Of a DNA stretch of 64,000 bases, positions 20,808 through 31,271 are shown one piece after another. Within the stretch, counting starts at the first letter, position 1. Each line of letters opens with the position of its first letter. Source of the DNA: Lepidostoma basale. Taxonomy: Eukaryota; Arthropoda; Insecta; Trichoptera; Lepidostomatidae. Location of the stretch: positions 496,001-560,000 of the forward strand of contig JAHDVF020000215.1 in NCBI GenBank assembly GCA_022606425.2, written 5' to 3'. The translations under genes and the position numbers were made by a program. The notes under the pieces were generated by a model, which was not told the DNA's origin, did no database searches, and worked only from the letters and a program-made list of their open reading frames with translations.

Positions 20808-21785
20808 TTAACTAACTAACTAACCATCACGCCGTCTCTCCGGAGGGGTAGGCAGAAAGAATGGAACGCCACACTGTTCTGTCCTGACATACTTCTCTCG
20901 CTTCCTCTACATTCATACATCTTGTCATGCACGCACGTCGATTTCTCCGACTCCTCACGTGACCGACATTCAATATTTGATTGATTTGATCGTGCCACGT
21001 TTTCCTCGGCCTTCCTCTATTTCTAGCTCCGTTCACGCCGTTTACATATACCTTCTTTACCATTCTGTCTTCACTCATTCTTTCCATGTGTCCAAACCAT
21101 CTTAATGACTCTTTCCTTATTTTGTTCATAACACTTTCATTCGCACCACATTCACTTCTTATACTTGCATTTGTCACTCTATCATATACAGATTTGCCAC
21201 ACATTCGTCTTAGAGATCTCATTTCTACTGCATTTATTCTACTTTCATCCTTCTTTTGCCAGTTCCATACTTCACTTCCATACATAAGGGTCGGCACAAG
21301 AACACCATTGTGCACTGCCATCTTGGCTTTTTTGGATAGGCTTTTGTTTGCGATGTCAACTTTAAGTGCACCATTTATTCTGTTGCCTGCCCCAACCCTT
21401 CTTTCAATATCCTTCTCCACCCTCCCATCCTTTGTAAACATACTTTCTAAATAAACAAATTCATCCACTTGTTCCAGATTTTCACCGTTTACACTAATGT
21501 TGCAGACTGTCATGCTTCCTTCTTTTTCGAAAATCTTTACCTTGGACTTATTCACATTTATCATTAAATCGTATCGCTTGCACACCTCATACATACTAGA
21601 CACCAGGGCTTGCAGTTTGTGCTCGTTGTCTGCAAGTAGCACAGCGTCGTCCGCATACAACAAACAGCTTACTGACACACCGTTCATTTTTGCACCTGCT
21701 TCCAACCCTTTCAGCTCTTTCATGCACTTGTTCATATGTAGATTAAACAACCATGGACCTATGCACCTACCTATATGATTACAAG
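20808..21785 (-). mobile_element. RTE-like LINE, longest copy (family A), 5' truncated
   Basis: The tail AACTAACTAACTAACC marks the 3' end at 20809. Matches to other copies continue to about 21780, where unrelated sequence starts within the RT domain. The open frame inside is described separately. Confidence 0.85.
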
Positions 21786-21789
21786 CCAA
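20827..21789 (-). CDS. Partial non-LTR reverse transcriptase, RTE-like
   Basis: A 320-residue uninterrupted frame. Residues ~12-20 (PWLFNLHMN) and 43-53 (LLYADDAVLLA) are RT palm motifs, with YADD at 45-48 carrying two catalytic aspartates. Then come the thumb (NVNKSKV), the ISVNGE..VDEFVYLESMF stretch and LMYGSEVWNW. It ends with GRPRKTWHDQINQIL, a basic RR.RRACMTRC segment and ILSAYPSGETA. Full-length elements of this type also have an apurinic endonuclease and the RT fingers upstream; both are missing. The first residues (to about 10) probably derive from flanking DNA. The frame is open, unlike the other ~30 fragments, so this is likely one of the younger insertions, but it cannot be functional. 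Confidence 0.8.
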   Translation of the reverse strand: MACNHIGRCIGPWLFNLHMNKCMKELKGLEAGAKMNGVSVSCLLYADDAVLLADNEHKLQALVSSMYEVCKRYDLMINVNKSKVKIFEKEGSMTVCNISVNGENLEQVDEFVYLESMFTKDGRVEKDIERRVGAGNRINGALKVDIANKSLSKKAKMAVHNGVLVPTLMYGSEVWNWQKKDESRINAVEMRSLRRMCGKSVYDRVTNASIRSECGANESVMNKIRKESLRWFGHMERMSEDRMVKKVYVNGVNGARNRGRPRKTWHDQINQILNVGHVRSRRNRRACMTRCMNVEEAREVCQDRTVWRSILSAYPSGETA

Positions 21790-22570
21790 AATTACCTAAG
21801 TACGAAAAAGACACTTTAACATTTTGCAAGCCCAAGCCCATCGAAAACATTAAACAAAACATATGGACGCAGGCGATTTTGCGGGCATCTCACCTTACGG
21901 TGGGTATAAGTGAAATAAAATACGGCGCATATGAGTGGAACAAAACATACACTTAGGTCATTTCTGCGCATGTCAGCGGAGTCATTTGCAACGCAATGAA
22001 TTAAATCGCTTTAACCCACACGAAAATTCAAAATACTATTTTATTCGTAGATACTCGCAGCTCAAACGCGCAAAAAACATCGTTTTATTATAGATTTTTT
22101 AAGGCAAGCCCGGCTTTTCGGCTTTTATGGAAGTACCGCCACTGGCTACAAGGTCTACACTGAGAAGAAGAAGAAGAGTTTTACATAATTTTTCAAGAAA
22201 CGATAAAATTCCTTAATACGTACATTCACATACGTTTGTATAATAGTTTGTTTTGAGTGGAACAGCATATCACGTATTTAATTTATTTCTTGAAAATGAT
22301 TCACATCCCAAATAACGCGGACCCTCGTGCGTGCTCCTGATGGGCTTCCTTGGAAATGGATCTGTTTTGATCGTTAGAGGAATGGAAATGCCGCCACCGG
22401 CGACGCGGAGAACAACGCTTAATGTAAACATCATATTTCGTTACACTTTTTGAATAACAATATTGTTTCTTTTCTGCGTACGATTACATAATACGCAGTT
22501 CTTTTGTCCTCTCTTCTATACGTGCTTATCAGATTATGTAGAAAAAATAATAAAACCTATTTAAAACTAT
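21790..22570. other. Unassigned, with a LINE-tail-like piece
   Basis: 22105-22183 (GGAAGTACCGCCACTGGCTA ... GAAGAAGAAGAAG) resembles a LINE end with a GAA tail. A related stretch occurs at 22380-22420 (ATGCCGCCACCGGCGAC). No frame. Confidence 0.35.
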
Positions 22571-22575
22571 ATTTG

Positions 22576-22992
22576 AGGGTATTATTTACAAACCCGGCAA
22601 ACTCCACCAACAATCAAAAGTGAGATATGAATTGGGTCTTATTCATAATACATTTGCGCACAATTTTTATTGATTTTCAGTTTCAAATTCGGCTTCATTC
22701 TGAAGAATTTTGCTATTAGAATATAGGGTTTGTTGCAAACATGGCAACCTCCACTTGAGTGTTGCAAAGCTGGCAAACTCCAAAATGAAATTCATTATTT
22801 TACTTTAATTATCAACATAATGATGATTATTTCATGGCTGATTACTTTTAAAATACTAACTGGTTGAGATGAAAAAAATGAATATCGTAAAAAAGCGCAT
22901 TTTATTAGCGTATTAGTTTTTTGCGATTTACTCAAAACATCTAATGATGCAAGGTTTGTCAGGTTTGCCAGGTTTGCAACTAATACCCTCAT
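22576..22992. mobile_element. MITE with GAGGGTATTA inverted ends
   Basis: The left end GAGGGTATTATTTACAAACC is mirrored by GGTTTGCAACTAATACCCTC ending at 22992, and GGCAAAC motifs recur just inside both ends. ~417 bp with no coding sequence. Confidence 0.7.
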
Positions 22993-22998
22993 TTTAGC

Positions 22999-23215
22999 TT
23001 CCACTTGGACTTGGATCTTCTGGCTTACAGAGGTTCAGCTCATGTGGCTATTCCTCTTACGTCTGATGGGAACATTGTTGGAAGGTGATTTGGTGGATTG
23101 TTAGTTTATGTGGGGGCATGATTTGTGTGGCCCGGAGTGTTCCTCTGAAGGATGATCGATTTTGGTCGCTTGTGGCAGCTGGAAGTGTTTGGGTCGTAAT
23201 TTGAGAGGTATTTTA
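22999..23215 (+). repeat. Dispersed repeat R3, copy 2
   Basis: CTTGGATCTTCTGGCTTACA, GAGGTTCAGCTCATGTGGC, then a CGGAGTGTTCCTCTG stretch. Same order as 9735-9955 in reverse. Confidence 0.6.
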
Positions 23216-23477
23216 TTGTTGAGTTAGGATGTGAGGCCCGTAGCACACCTCCGCTTCGAAACTATAACAGCGGAGCCGCAGTAATTTCGCCATGTCTTGT
23301 CCGTATGTAGGAGAAGGGGAACACTAGCGACGTTGCCTGTTCTAACGCATACATTTGACTATAATTCTATCTCTTTCCCCGCGCGGTTTCGCCAGCTACA
23401 CTACCGCCCTTGTATATTTAAATAAAATGAAATTAGTGCATTTTTAAAAGCTACTACTCACATTCAATACGTATAAA
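23216..23477. other. GC-richer unassigned segment
   Basis: CACCTCCGCTTCGAAAC and GCGGAGCCGCAG form a partial inverted pair. No family recognised. Confidence 0.25.
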
Positions 23478-23612
23478 GGTCGGCCATGTTGGAGTCGGAA
23501 GAATTGACGTATGTGTGTGACTCGTAATATGAATGTGGAGGAATCGGCGAAATGGCGTCCATTCTCTCTGCCAACCCGTTGGGTGAAAAGGCGTGATGGT
23601 TTGGTTTTGTTG
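23478..23612 (+). pseudogene. RTE-like LINE 3' stub
   Basis: Matches the VGHV(G)SRR end, MNVEES and ILSANPLG, then GGCGTGATGG. No GTTA tail follows; it runs into GTTTTGTTGTTG. Confidence 0.65.
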
Positions 23613-23617
23613 TTGTT

Positions 23618-23790
23618 TATTATAATATATTTAATGGAAGTGACATGTTTTGCTCCCCTCCCTAGAATATGCGCCTTCGCCTCTTCCTAGAATATAAAAA
23701 AGTTATGCGAAAGATACCCTGGTTAGATGAAATATGTCATTCCTATAAAATACAGTAAAACTTCATGAAAATATATGTTAATTAGTTTAA
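23618..23790. repeat. Decayed palindrome P3
   Basis: TGGAAGTGACATGTTTTGC and, inverted, GAAATATGTCATTCC with TAAAACTTC flanks. Confidence 0.45.
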
Positions 23791-24094
23791 TTTAAATCAA
23801 GTATTAATCAATCATATTAATTCATATCAAGTTTTACATCAATGTTCAAGAAAAAATATACAAAAAGGTTACACCATTATTTTCGTGTGATCTTTATTGT
23901 CATACGACACTTTAATTTGGATAAGTTTGACGTTCCATTAGTAGTTTTTGAATCAATAAAATAAAAAGTTTACCGCTAAAACTTCTGAATTCTTAACTTT
24001 ATACAAATTAAGCTACAAAAGTTGGGATGGCAATTTTCACTCACTAATTAATCATTTAAATTTATAACTCGGCATAAACAGAGTGCAATTAAGT

Positions 24095-24406
24095 TATTTG
24101 ATGAAAGGATCATTAAGATGGTTTGGACATATGGAAAGAATGAATGAAGAAAGAATGGTAAAAAAATTATATGTTAACGATGTAAATAGAATCAGAAATA
24201 GAAGAAGACCGAGGAAAACGTGGCACAATCAAATAAATCAAATATTGAATGTCGGGCATGTGAAGAGTCAGAGAAATCGACGCGCGTGCATGACACGATG
24301 TATGAATGTTGAGGAAGCGAGAGAAATATGTCATGAAAGAAAAGTGTGGCAGTCTATTCTTTCTGCCTACCCCTTCGGGGAAACTACGTGATGGTTAGTT
24401 AGTTAG
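24095..24406 (+). pseudogene. RTE-like LINE 3' end (family A)
   Basis: An open 102-residue frame: GSLRWFGHMERMNEERMVKK, LYVNDVN, RRPRKTWHNQINQILNVGHV, RACMTRCMNVEEAREICHE, ending ILSAYPFGETT. Then GTGATGG and GTTAGTTAG. Only the C-terminus survives. Confidence 0.85.
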
Positions 24407-25020
24407 CAATTAAGTTAAAAGTACGACCAAAAAGTTAACATTTATAATTTTTTTTAAATGTAAGCCTTTAAAATGTTTTCTTTGACCTATAAATCTGAAG
24501 GGATAAGTCAGGAGTATATGACACCAAAAAGAGATGCCTTTTTTTGAGAGAAAATGTTTGCCTTTTTTATAATTTAAACGCTGGTAATAAATTGTTTTTT
24601 TTTTGTTTTTTATACGTAATATGAAGACATGTTATAATGTGAATTTGGTTTCTTTCATCATAAAATTAATTCGTTAATACATGACAACATACATATACAA
24701 TATGTGTTGAATATGTCCGTTTTTCCATTCGTATGTGACGTATAACACACGATGCCTACATTAAAATACTTTGGCAACAAATGTCCCTTTGGGAAACCGT
24801 AAACCCTTCATTAGGCGAAAGCGTATTTGACTTGCCTACGAAAATAATAACCTTTCTCCCTACAAAATATTTTCCACTCTCGCATAACACAATATGAAAG
24901 GAAAATATCTAATTACCCCTCTGCTTATTATGGAGATTAATTGCGTTAAATTTATTCGCGCGATGTAATAATAGAAATTAATTCAATTTACACCATTATG
25001 ACTTAGTTATACAAAAAAAT
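24407..25020. other. No recognised feature
   Basis: AT-rich; nothing repeated was noticed. Confidence 0.35.
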
Positions 25021-25021
25021 A

Positions 25022-25318
25022 TTAAACAAACAAACAAACCATCACGCCGTTTCCCCGCAGGGGTAGGCAGAGAGAATGGACCGCCACACTACTCCATCCT
25101 GGCAAACCTCTCTAGATTCCTCCACATTCATACAACGAGTCATACACGCACGTCGATTCCTCCGACTTCTAACATGACCAACCTTTAAAATTTGATTAAT
25201 TTGGTCATGCCATGTTTTCCTCGGTCTGCCTCGACTTCGTACCCCATTTACATCATTAACGTATACTTTATTCACCCCTCTTTCTCCATCCATGCGTTCC
25301 ATATGTCCGAACCAAATA
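25022..25318 (-). pseudogene. RTE-like LINE 3' end, variant with GTTT tail
   Basis: The reverse frame reads WFGHMERMDGERGVNKVYVN, GRPRKTWHDQINQILKVGHV, MNVEESREVCQDGVVW and AYPCGETA. The tail is AAACAAACAAAC on +, that is GTTT units, unlike the usual GTTA, suggesting a distinct subfamily. Confidence 0.8.
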
Positions 25319-25319
25319 T

Positions 25320-25530
25320 TATAAACTGTTAAATTAAAAAACTTTGTTTTATGTATCACAATTGTATTTTTATTTTTCCGCGACAGCTGTTTCGTCATCC
25401 TAAGTTGACAGAAATATACGTCACGTGTTGTCAATAAGTCACGAAAAATAAAAATACATCTGTGATACATAAAACAATTTTTTTTAATTTAACAATTTAT
25501 AATGTTAAAGTATCATAGTATTTCGACTAA
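25320..25530. repeat. Palindromic repeat P1, deleted centre
   Basis: The left arm GCGACAGCTGTTTCGTCATC joins a shortened right arm lacking the CTGATGA box. Outer flanks TATGTATCACAATTG and TATCATAGTATTTCG are both present. Confidence 0.65.
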
Positions 25531-25574
25531 AACATAGGACTATTTAAATAAATATTACATTAATGACATGTTAT

Positions 25575-25740
25575 TAGTAAGCTTAAGCTCAACCCATGTT
25601 GATGAAACAGCTGTCGCGAAAAATAAAAATACAATTATGATACATAAAACCAAGTTTTTTTTTTAATTTAACAGTTTATAATATTAAAGTATCATAGTGT
25701 TTCGGCCAAAACAATGGATTAGTTAAAAAAAATATTATAT
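25575..25740 (+). repeat. Palindromic repeat P1, right half only
   Basis: Starts CAACCCATGTTGATGAAAC with CAGCTGTCGCG and ends TCATAGTGTTTCGGCC. Confidence 0.65.
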
Positions 25741-25811
25741 TTATGACATGTTAATGTAAGCATAGGTATTTCAAATTATTGTATCTATGACACTTACATT
25801 TTTATTTTTAT

Positions 25812-25935
25812 AAACTTAAAGCGTCTAACGAAAGTTTATATCGTTTTGCCGATGATGAAGGTATAATATAATTCCTTCGAAATATTATTAATGAAAAATG
25901 TACTAATGGAAAAAAAATAATACATAAAAAATTTA
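25812..25935 (+). repeat. Decayed palindrome P2 arm
   Basis: TTTATATCGTTTTGCCGATG, ATGAAGGTATAATATAATTC, CTTCGAAATATT: the CATG word is lost. Confidence 0.5.
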
Positions 25936-26074
25936 CATCAAATTATTTACTGTTTTTTTTTCCTTTCTTTTAAAAGGGCTTTTTTAATTTCTAAAAAGTC
26001 TGTACACCTAATTTTAAGTTAATTTTCTATCATTAGTGTGTAAATTTTTAATTCCGCATTATTTAATAAATTAT

Positions 26075-26125
26075 CACACCCATCACACCGCATCCCGCGG
26101 GGGCGAAAAGAGATGAAATTTAGAG
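26075..26125 (+). repeat. Scrap of S3 repeat
   Basis: CACCCATCACACCGCATCCC then GCGGGGGCGAAAAGAGATG matches the middle of S3 (29210-29245). Confidence 0.5.
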
Positions 26126-26169
26126 TTTTTATTTTATTTAAAAAAAAAAACAATTGGGTTATATGGATA

Positions 26170-26470
26170 CATTTTTAGATCTTACTATTAATTATGTATT
26201 GTTTCAGATATATTTTATATTGAGTTGTAGTGAGACTCCTTGTGTCTTTTGGTAGTTCATTGTAAAGTTTCAGTCCATTGTTCAATATCATTGATTGTCC
26301 TATCTTAGTTCGTGCATTCGGTAAGTGGTATCTGTCACAGTTCCTAGTCCAGTGTCTGTGCATGTCTGAATTTTTAGTTAGTTTGTAGCTGCTGTCTGTT
26401 GTCTTTTCCATGGTCACTCTGTGTACAATTTTTAAGGTCTCATATTTGGTCTGGTCTGATATGTCCATTT
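26170..26470 (-). pseudogene. LINE-type ORF C-terminal fragment
   Basis: An open 97-residue reverse frame with RYHLPNARTKIGQSMILNNG, LKLYNELPKDTRSL and IYLKQYI. The pattern P.ART..G.....G...N.LP...R......FK..L..Y is the usual C-terminal tail of many LINE reverse transcriptases. No other copy is in the window, so the family is not assigned. It is bounded by an A-rich run at 26142-26151. Confidence 0.6.
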
Positions 26471-27055
26471 GTTTCGTTTGTCTGTAAACTTGTTTGGTTG
26501 ATTTGTGAATCTACAACTCAGTGTGGCGTAGAAGAAAATGATGTTCTTTATTTGAACGAAAGATTTTTCCGTTGAATTCTGTACCAATAAAATAACACGA
26601 ATCATCGGGCAGGTACTCGCACGAACGATTACCTCGAACTAAATAGCCATCGAGTAGTGTTTCTTTATTAAATACACTGTTCGTTTAATACATGCGATGT
26701 GATTTATTGGGATGAGTTAGCTTGATTTATCGCGAGACAACAGGGGGTAGAAATACAAGTGTTTGTAAGGGACATAATACTTCAGAAGATAAAAGGATCG
26801 GCTCGCTACCTTTTAAGGTTAAATACCTCAATATATTAGGGTATGAAGGTTGAAATATTATTATAGGTTGAAATATTTGTGATTTGTTACGTTATTGTGA
26901 ACTGTGAGTTAGATTTTAAAGTGAAAAGAAAAAAACATAATATTAAAAAAAAAAAAAAGAATTGTTAACGTAAAATTTATTGGATTAGTGATGTTAAAAT
27001 CCACTTTTAATATTTAATACTGATAAAAACGTCAATTTCTTTAACATTTTGAATA
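26471..27055. other. No recognised feature
   Basis: AT-rich; an A run at 26945-26959. Confidence 0.35.
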
Positions 27056-27057
27056 TT

Positions 27058-27540
27058 TAGCTAACTAACTAATCATCACGCCTTCTCTGCGGAGGGGTCG
27101 GCAGAATGAATGGACCACCACACTGTTCTGTCCTGACATACTTCTCTCGATTCCTCTACATTCATACATCTTGTCATGCACGCACGTCGATTTCTCCGAC
27201 TCCTCACGTGATTGACATTCAATATTTGATTGATTTGATAGTACCACGTTTTCCTCGGCCTTCCTCTATTTATAGCTCCGTTCACGCCTTTTACATATAC
27301 CTTCTTTACCATTCTGTCTTCACTCATTCTTTCCATGTGCCCAAACCATCTTAATGATCCTTTCCTTTTTTTTCATAACACTTTCATTCGCACCACATTC
27401 ACTTCTTATACTTGCATTTGTCACTCTATCATATACAGATTTGCCACACATTCGTCTTAGAGATCTCATTTTCACTGCATTTATTCTACTTTCATCCTTT
27501 TTTTGCCAGTTCCATGCTTCACTTCCATACATAAGGGTCA
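27058..27540 (-). pseudogene. RTE-like LINE, ~480-bp 3' portion (family A)
   Basis: From TAAC-type tail to LMYGSEAWNWQKKDESRINA. Two overlapping frames (27541-27320 and 27336-27076) are split by one frameshift near 27330. The sequence is very close to the 20808 copy. Confidence 0.85.
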
Positions 27541-27620
27541 TAAACTATAATATAATAAATCTTCAAGAAAACTGACGTTTTTATTCGTATTAATTATTTG
27601 ACATGGAGTTTTATATCTTT
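27541..27620 (+). repeat. P3 half arm
   Basis: TATAATAAATCTTCAAGAA, AACTGACGTTTTTATTCG and TATTAATTATTTG match the right flank of P3. Confidence 0.5.
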
Positions 27621-28046
27621 GTTCAAGAAAGAAAAAATACATTTATGTTATACTTACGTTATAGTTTTCAGAAGCTAAATTATCGTATTGCGTTTCATGA
27701 AATCAAATTTGGTATAAAATATTGCAAACTCTAGTTTTTCCTACGAGATTGTCTGAATGCCGATACACATCTTTCACGTGTCTTCTCTGATGGGGTTGGT
27801 ATTATTATTACAGATGATACGGATTTAAATATTGCTTACCAGGGCTGAAAATGTGTCACCCTTCAATCTTTGTCTCCCCCTGGCGAGATAGCACACGTAA
27901 ACCAACTACGAACTATTATTTTTCACAATTCTCTACACGGGACGAATATTTTACCGGTATTCTCCCCATTCCATTTATTCAGATATGCTTTTGTTTTGCC
28001 ATGCGAAAACATTTTTTTTTAATATTATTCATCTGTTTGTGGAGTT
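27621..28046. other. Unassigned
   Basis: No repeat match; 27840-27960 is slightly GC-richer. Confidence 0.3.
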
Positions 28047-28329
28047 AAAGCCGTGCCACACTGTTTTAATCAAGCTCTCCACATCGGTCTCCACCGGCGG
28101 TTTAAAACTGTGTAGACACTTGTTTGAAACCAAAATTCGTTTGATCTTCAACAAACTTTGTGGACGGACGCGCATAGTATGCGTGTGGATCCACCGTTTA
28201 AACACGCATTCCACATGTGGAGAGCTTGTTTACAACAGTATGTGGACGCTACACCAACCGTGGGCTCCACAGCTCTCCACCAAGGTCACCCTGTGGAGAG
28301 CTTGTTTCAAACAGTGTGGCACGGCCTTT
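28047..28329. mobile_element. MITE with ~45-bp inverted ends and repeated inner motif
   Basis: Left AAAGCCGTGCCACACTGTTT and right AAACAGTGTGGCACGGCCTT are inverted copies. Just inside, AAGCTCTCCACA (left) is matched by GTGGAGAGCTTGTTT at the right end, and GTGGAGAGCTTGTTT also occurs internally at ~28218. Several frames cross it on both strands, but none is a real gene. Confidence 0.8.
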
Positions 28330-28359
28330 ATTCATTCACGTAGTGAAGCACGTAATTTG

Positions 28360-28480
28360 TAAAATAAAATTCATCATCATCATCGGCTTTGCTTCGTGTC
28401 CGAGGAAGACTGTCCTTCATGGTTGTGGGTTCGCATGTGGCTAAAAAGCCCAATCCTGGACCCACATATTCTGGGGCATC
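28360..28480 (-). pseudogene. LINE ORF C-terminus with zinc-finger-like end
   Basis: The reverse strand reads SHMRTHNHEGQSSSDTKQSR then a stop, followed by GATGATGATGAT. A half C2H2 finger followed by this acidic/basic end and a GAT-type tail is a pattern I associate with LINE 3' ends; family not certain. Confidence 0.5.
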
Positions 28481-28499
28481 TAGTTTAAAGCGTTTCACG

Positions 28500-28885
28500 G
28501 AATGGCACCAGCCTATATATCTGAACTTTGTGTTGCTGATAGCCCTAACTTGCGGCAATCTACGCTTCAATCAGCAAACTCCTCGGCAATAGGCAGATTA
28601 GTTGAGCCAAAACGCAACCCCCGGACAAATTTCAAGAGATCGGGCTTTCGCAGTGGCAGGTCCGTCCGCCTGGAATATGCTTCCTGCACGCCTCAGATGC
28701 ATTGACAATCCGACAGATTTTAAATCTCACCTAAAAACCCACCTTTTCAAAATATCCTATTAAATGTAAGCAACGGTTATCTGATTGCTGGTGTCACATG
28801 CAGCTCTCATGACTAAAAACATTGTCAAAGCGCCCTTGAGGTGAGCTATTCACGAAAACGGCGCTATACAAATTAGCCTAATTAT
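28500..28885 (+). pseudogene. CR1/L2-like LINE 3' end
   Basis: APAYISELC, then in a shifted frame RDRAFAVAGPSAWNMLPARL and FKSHLKTHLFKISY with a stop at about 28761. The 3' UTR ends GAAAACGGCGCTATACAAAT and a TTATTA tail. The RAF..AGP..WN.LP..(L/I)R and LK.HLF motifs plus GGCGCTATA.AAAT are the standard signature of L2/CR1-type LINE ends. At least one frameshift lies near 28620. Confidence 0.85.
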
Positions 28886-29018
28886 TCTTATTATTATATC
28901 GGTGGATACGTGTAACATAAATTAAATAACCACCAAAGTCCGGATCGTCCATGTCAACATGTGAAACATCGAAAAAAAAACATTATGTGTTATTACATTA
29001 TGTGCTAAATTAAATAAA

Positions 29019-29336
29019 CGGTGGATTCGTGGAACATAAATTAAATAGACAATATGTGCACCATCTAAAAATAACATTTTGTGTTAAATTGTTTTTATTT
29101 TGTTTAATATCATTGTATTTTATATTATTTGTTTTAGATTTATTTTGTGGGTATTGGACGATCGAAGTGTGCGCGGGAGATGCCTATTGGTGGCGATGAG
29201 GTTCGAAACCCATCACACCGCGTCTCCCGCGGAGTGAAAAGAGAAGGATGGAGTGCCGCATCAGTAAAAGTGACAGTCCATTCTTTCTGCCTACCCTTTC
29301 GGGGAGACGGCGTGATGGTTAGTTAGTTTAGTTAGT
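29019..29336 (+). mobile_element. SINE-like repeat S3, full-length copy
   Basis: 5' CGGTGGATTCGTGGAACATA, an AT-rich body, then CGCGGGAGATGCC ... GAGGTTCGAAACCC ... CGTCTCCCGCG. The first and last words pair, and GGTTCGAAACC fits a pol III B box. The 3' end TTTCGGGGAGACGGCGTG and GTTA units is shared with the RTE LINE. A partial duplicate of the 5' part sits at 28895-28945. Confidence 0.75.
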
Positions 29337-29814
29337 TATATCTAGAGCTTGAGAAGGCGTTGGCAGTAAAGACGCATTAAAATAACTCAATCGAAATAAT
29401 GTCGTTTTATATTACACCTGACCTTCTACAAAAACCTGTAAATAGATGCTGTTTTGTTTCCTTTTTTTAAAGTATCTTTGGGAATCCTATCCAAATCCTC
29501 CTTGTAACATTCCCAGCCACCTACACTTCTCCCGTGACCCTGACATTTCCGTAAACAATACAATTTAGTATACATTTTACTATGCGCTGTTTCCCGTACA
29601 ATCTGTTTATTTTGTCGCGCTGTTAGAATTTTGTCATGAACACGGCACGATGTCAGTTTAACGTACGAATTTACGTATAAATACATAAACATATGTTTAC
29701 AGACATGTACGAGTAAGACGCTTGTAAACGACATAATTTTTAACGAGGCATCAAACACAGCACATGCAGTGAAATTCGTTTAAAGGTATTAAATAATTAT
29801 AATAATAATTTAAA
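29337..29814. other. Unassigned
   Basis: A 110-residue reverse frame (29426-29758) has no recognisable domain and looks like chance. Confidence 0.3.
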
Positions 29815-30175
29815 AAAAGATGTTTATTAACTGCTTCCACTTTTGTCTTTATTTCGACAGCGACCGGTTTCGCCAGGCTCGCTGACATCGACAGACAGTG
29901 ACTATGTTAATAACTGACTCCTTTATATAATACACACAGAGAATCACGTTTACCACCCATTAAAACAATATTAAAATAATTGTTTATAATTTACTGAATT
30001 TAAATATAGATATTCAAGATACTTGTATATGTATATAAAAGAGTCTATCAATGCCAGCAACTTGGCGAAAACGGTCGCTTTTGAAATAAAGACAAAAGTG
30101 GAAGCAGTTAAAAAGCATCGTTTTATTTAATTATTATTTTAAATGAACTTCCATCAAAATATATCAGTAAAATTC
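29815..30175. repeat. Palindromic repeat P5, full copy
   Basis: The left arm TTTATTTCGACAGCGACCGG with TTTCGCCAGGCTCGCTGAC is the inverse of an intact motif (GTCAGC..GCCTGGCGAAACCGGTCGC). The right arm ATCAATGCCAGCAACTTGGC, GAAAACGGTCGC is slightly decayed. ~140 bp of unrelated DNA separates the arms. Confidence 0.75.
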
Positions 30176-30184
30176 TGTGGCACA

Positions 30185-30540
30185 GAAATCATGTCTCCTG
30201 GAATGATGAGGACCATCTGTCCCTCCATCTCTTTGGTGGTCCACCAGGTGAGCGGTGTCCGGAGAGGATTTCGTAAGCGGCCATATATGCGAGTCTGCCA
30301 CCATCCATTCTGGCTACATGGTCCCTCCAGTATCTTCTTCTGGGCTTACGATTATTCCATCGAACGATATCCTCTATTTCGCAAGTTTTTCTTATATCTG
30401 CGTTACGGACACGATCTCGGAGAGTGTTTCCAGTAATGGATAAGGGAAATTCATCTGAGATGTTCTTAGCAGACCCTTGGTTCGTACAGTGTCGGTCCGC
30501 GTCTCTACAATATACCTCATGATAGGTCGCAAGCATGTCT
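30185..30540 (-). pseudogene. LINE RT C-terminal fragment (family D)
   Basis: An open 115-residue reverse frame: TLRDRVRNADIRKTCEIEDI, VRWNNRKPRRRYWRDHVARM, then PGGPPKRWRDRWSSSFQET. The LR.R.R.ADIR....EDIV.W and W.DHV.RM...PPKRW order is typical of RTE-type LINE ends in insects. A relative is at 40575-40795 (+) and a short piece at 39365-39455 (-). Confidence 0.8.
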
Positions 30541-30694
30541 TATAAATTCTGATCTTGCTGTCAATGCTTGTTCTTCCAGTTTATATGTAGCTTCTGAGAT
30601 TTCGTTTGTTGCTTTGGCTTCAGATGTGATGCAGAAACATGAACATTCATTAATGTACCTCTTGATCGCTGAACAAGAAGTCAATTGGAGGTTC

Positions 30695-30795
30695 CTCTCT
30701 CGCTGTTTGCTTTGTAACCCTTATAAAGCTCTGCCGGGAGTGAATCCGGTTGGTATGAACAAAAAATAATAATAAAGTGGTGATAAAATTAATTA
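30695..30795 (+). repeat. Palindrome P4, right arm
   Basis: ATAAAGCTCTGCCGGGAGTG, AATCCGGTTGG (GAAA mutated to GAAT) and AAATAATAATAAAGTGGTG. Confidence 0.5.
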
Positions 30796-31229
30796 GACAA
30801 ATGCTTTTAATTGTTTTTAATAATGCCACACAACCTGGGAACTGTCTCATACGAAACTATACGATTTGAATAACTTAACCCTTTATTTGTATATCCTTCG
30901 ACCATCTTCTGTGTCCATATAAACTTTTTTCAATGTGTTTCATTGCTTTTTTTTTCCTGACTTCGTGTTTTATATCCCCGCTGAATAAATCCAAAGAATC
31001 AACAATTTGACATGGCGTGATCTGAAATAAATTTATTTTTGGTTGTATATGGGTCGTGTCTACATATCAATGTAAATATGTATTATATTGTAAATATAAG
31101 CAAGTAAGTGTGAATGAATATACCAGAGTTTGCTTATATTATGCGAGATGAAATCAAATTAATTTTTGTTTCATTTGAGTTGTTTTTCGTACGTCAAAGA
31201 CATACATAGAGTCTATATATTAAATAAGT
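30796..31229. other. No recognised feature
   Basis: AT-rich, no frame. Confidence 0.35.
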
Positions 31230-31271
31230 TTGGATAATCCATTATTTTGGCGGAAACACTTTGATATGAGA

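Noticed and set aside
27985..28362. Protein-coding frames over the 28-kb MITE
   Set aside because: Frames overlap on both strands and consist of inverted-repeat sequence.
29426..29758. 110-residue reverse frame as a gene
   Set aside because: No domain, no splice context, ordinary AT-rich composition.
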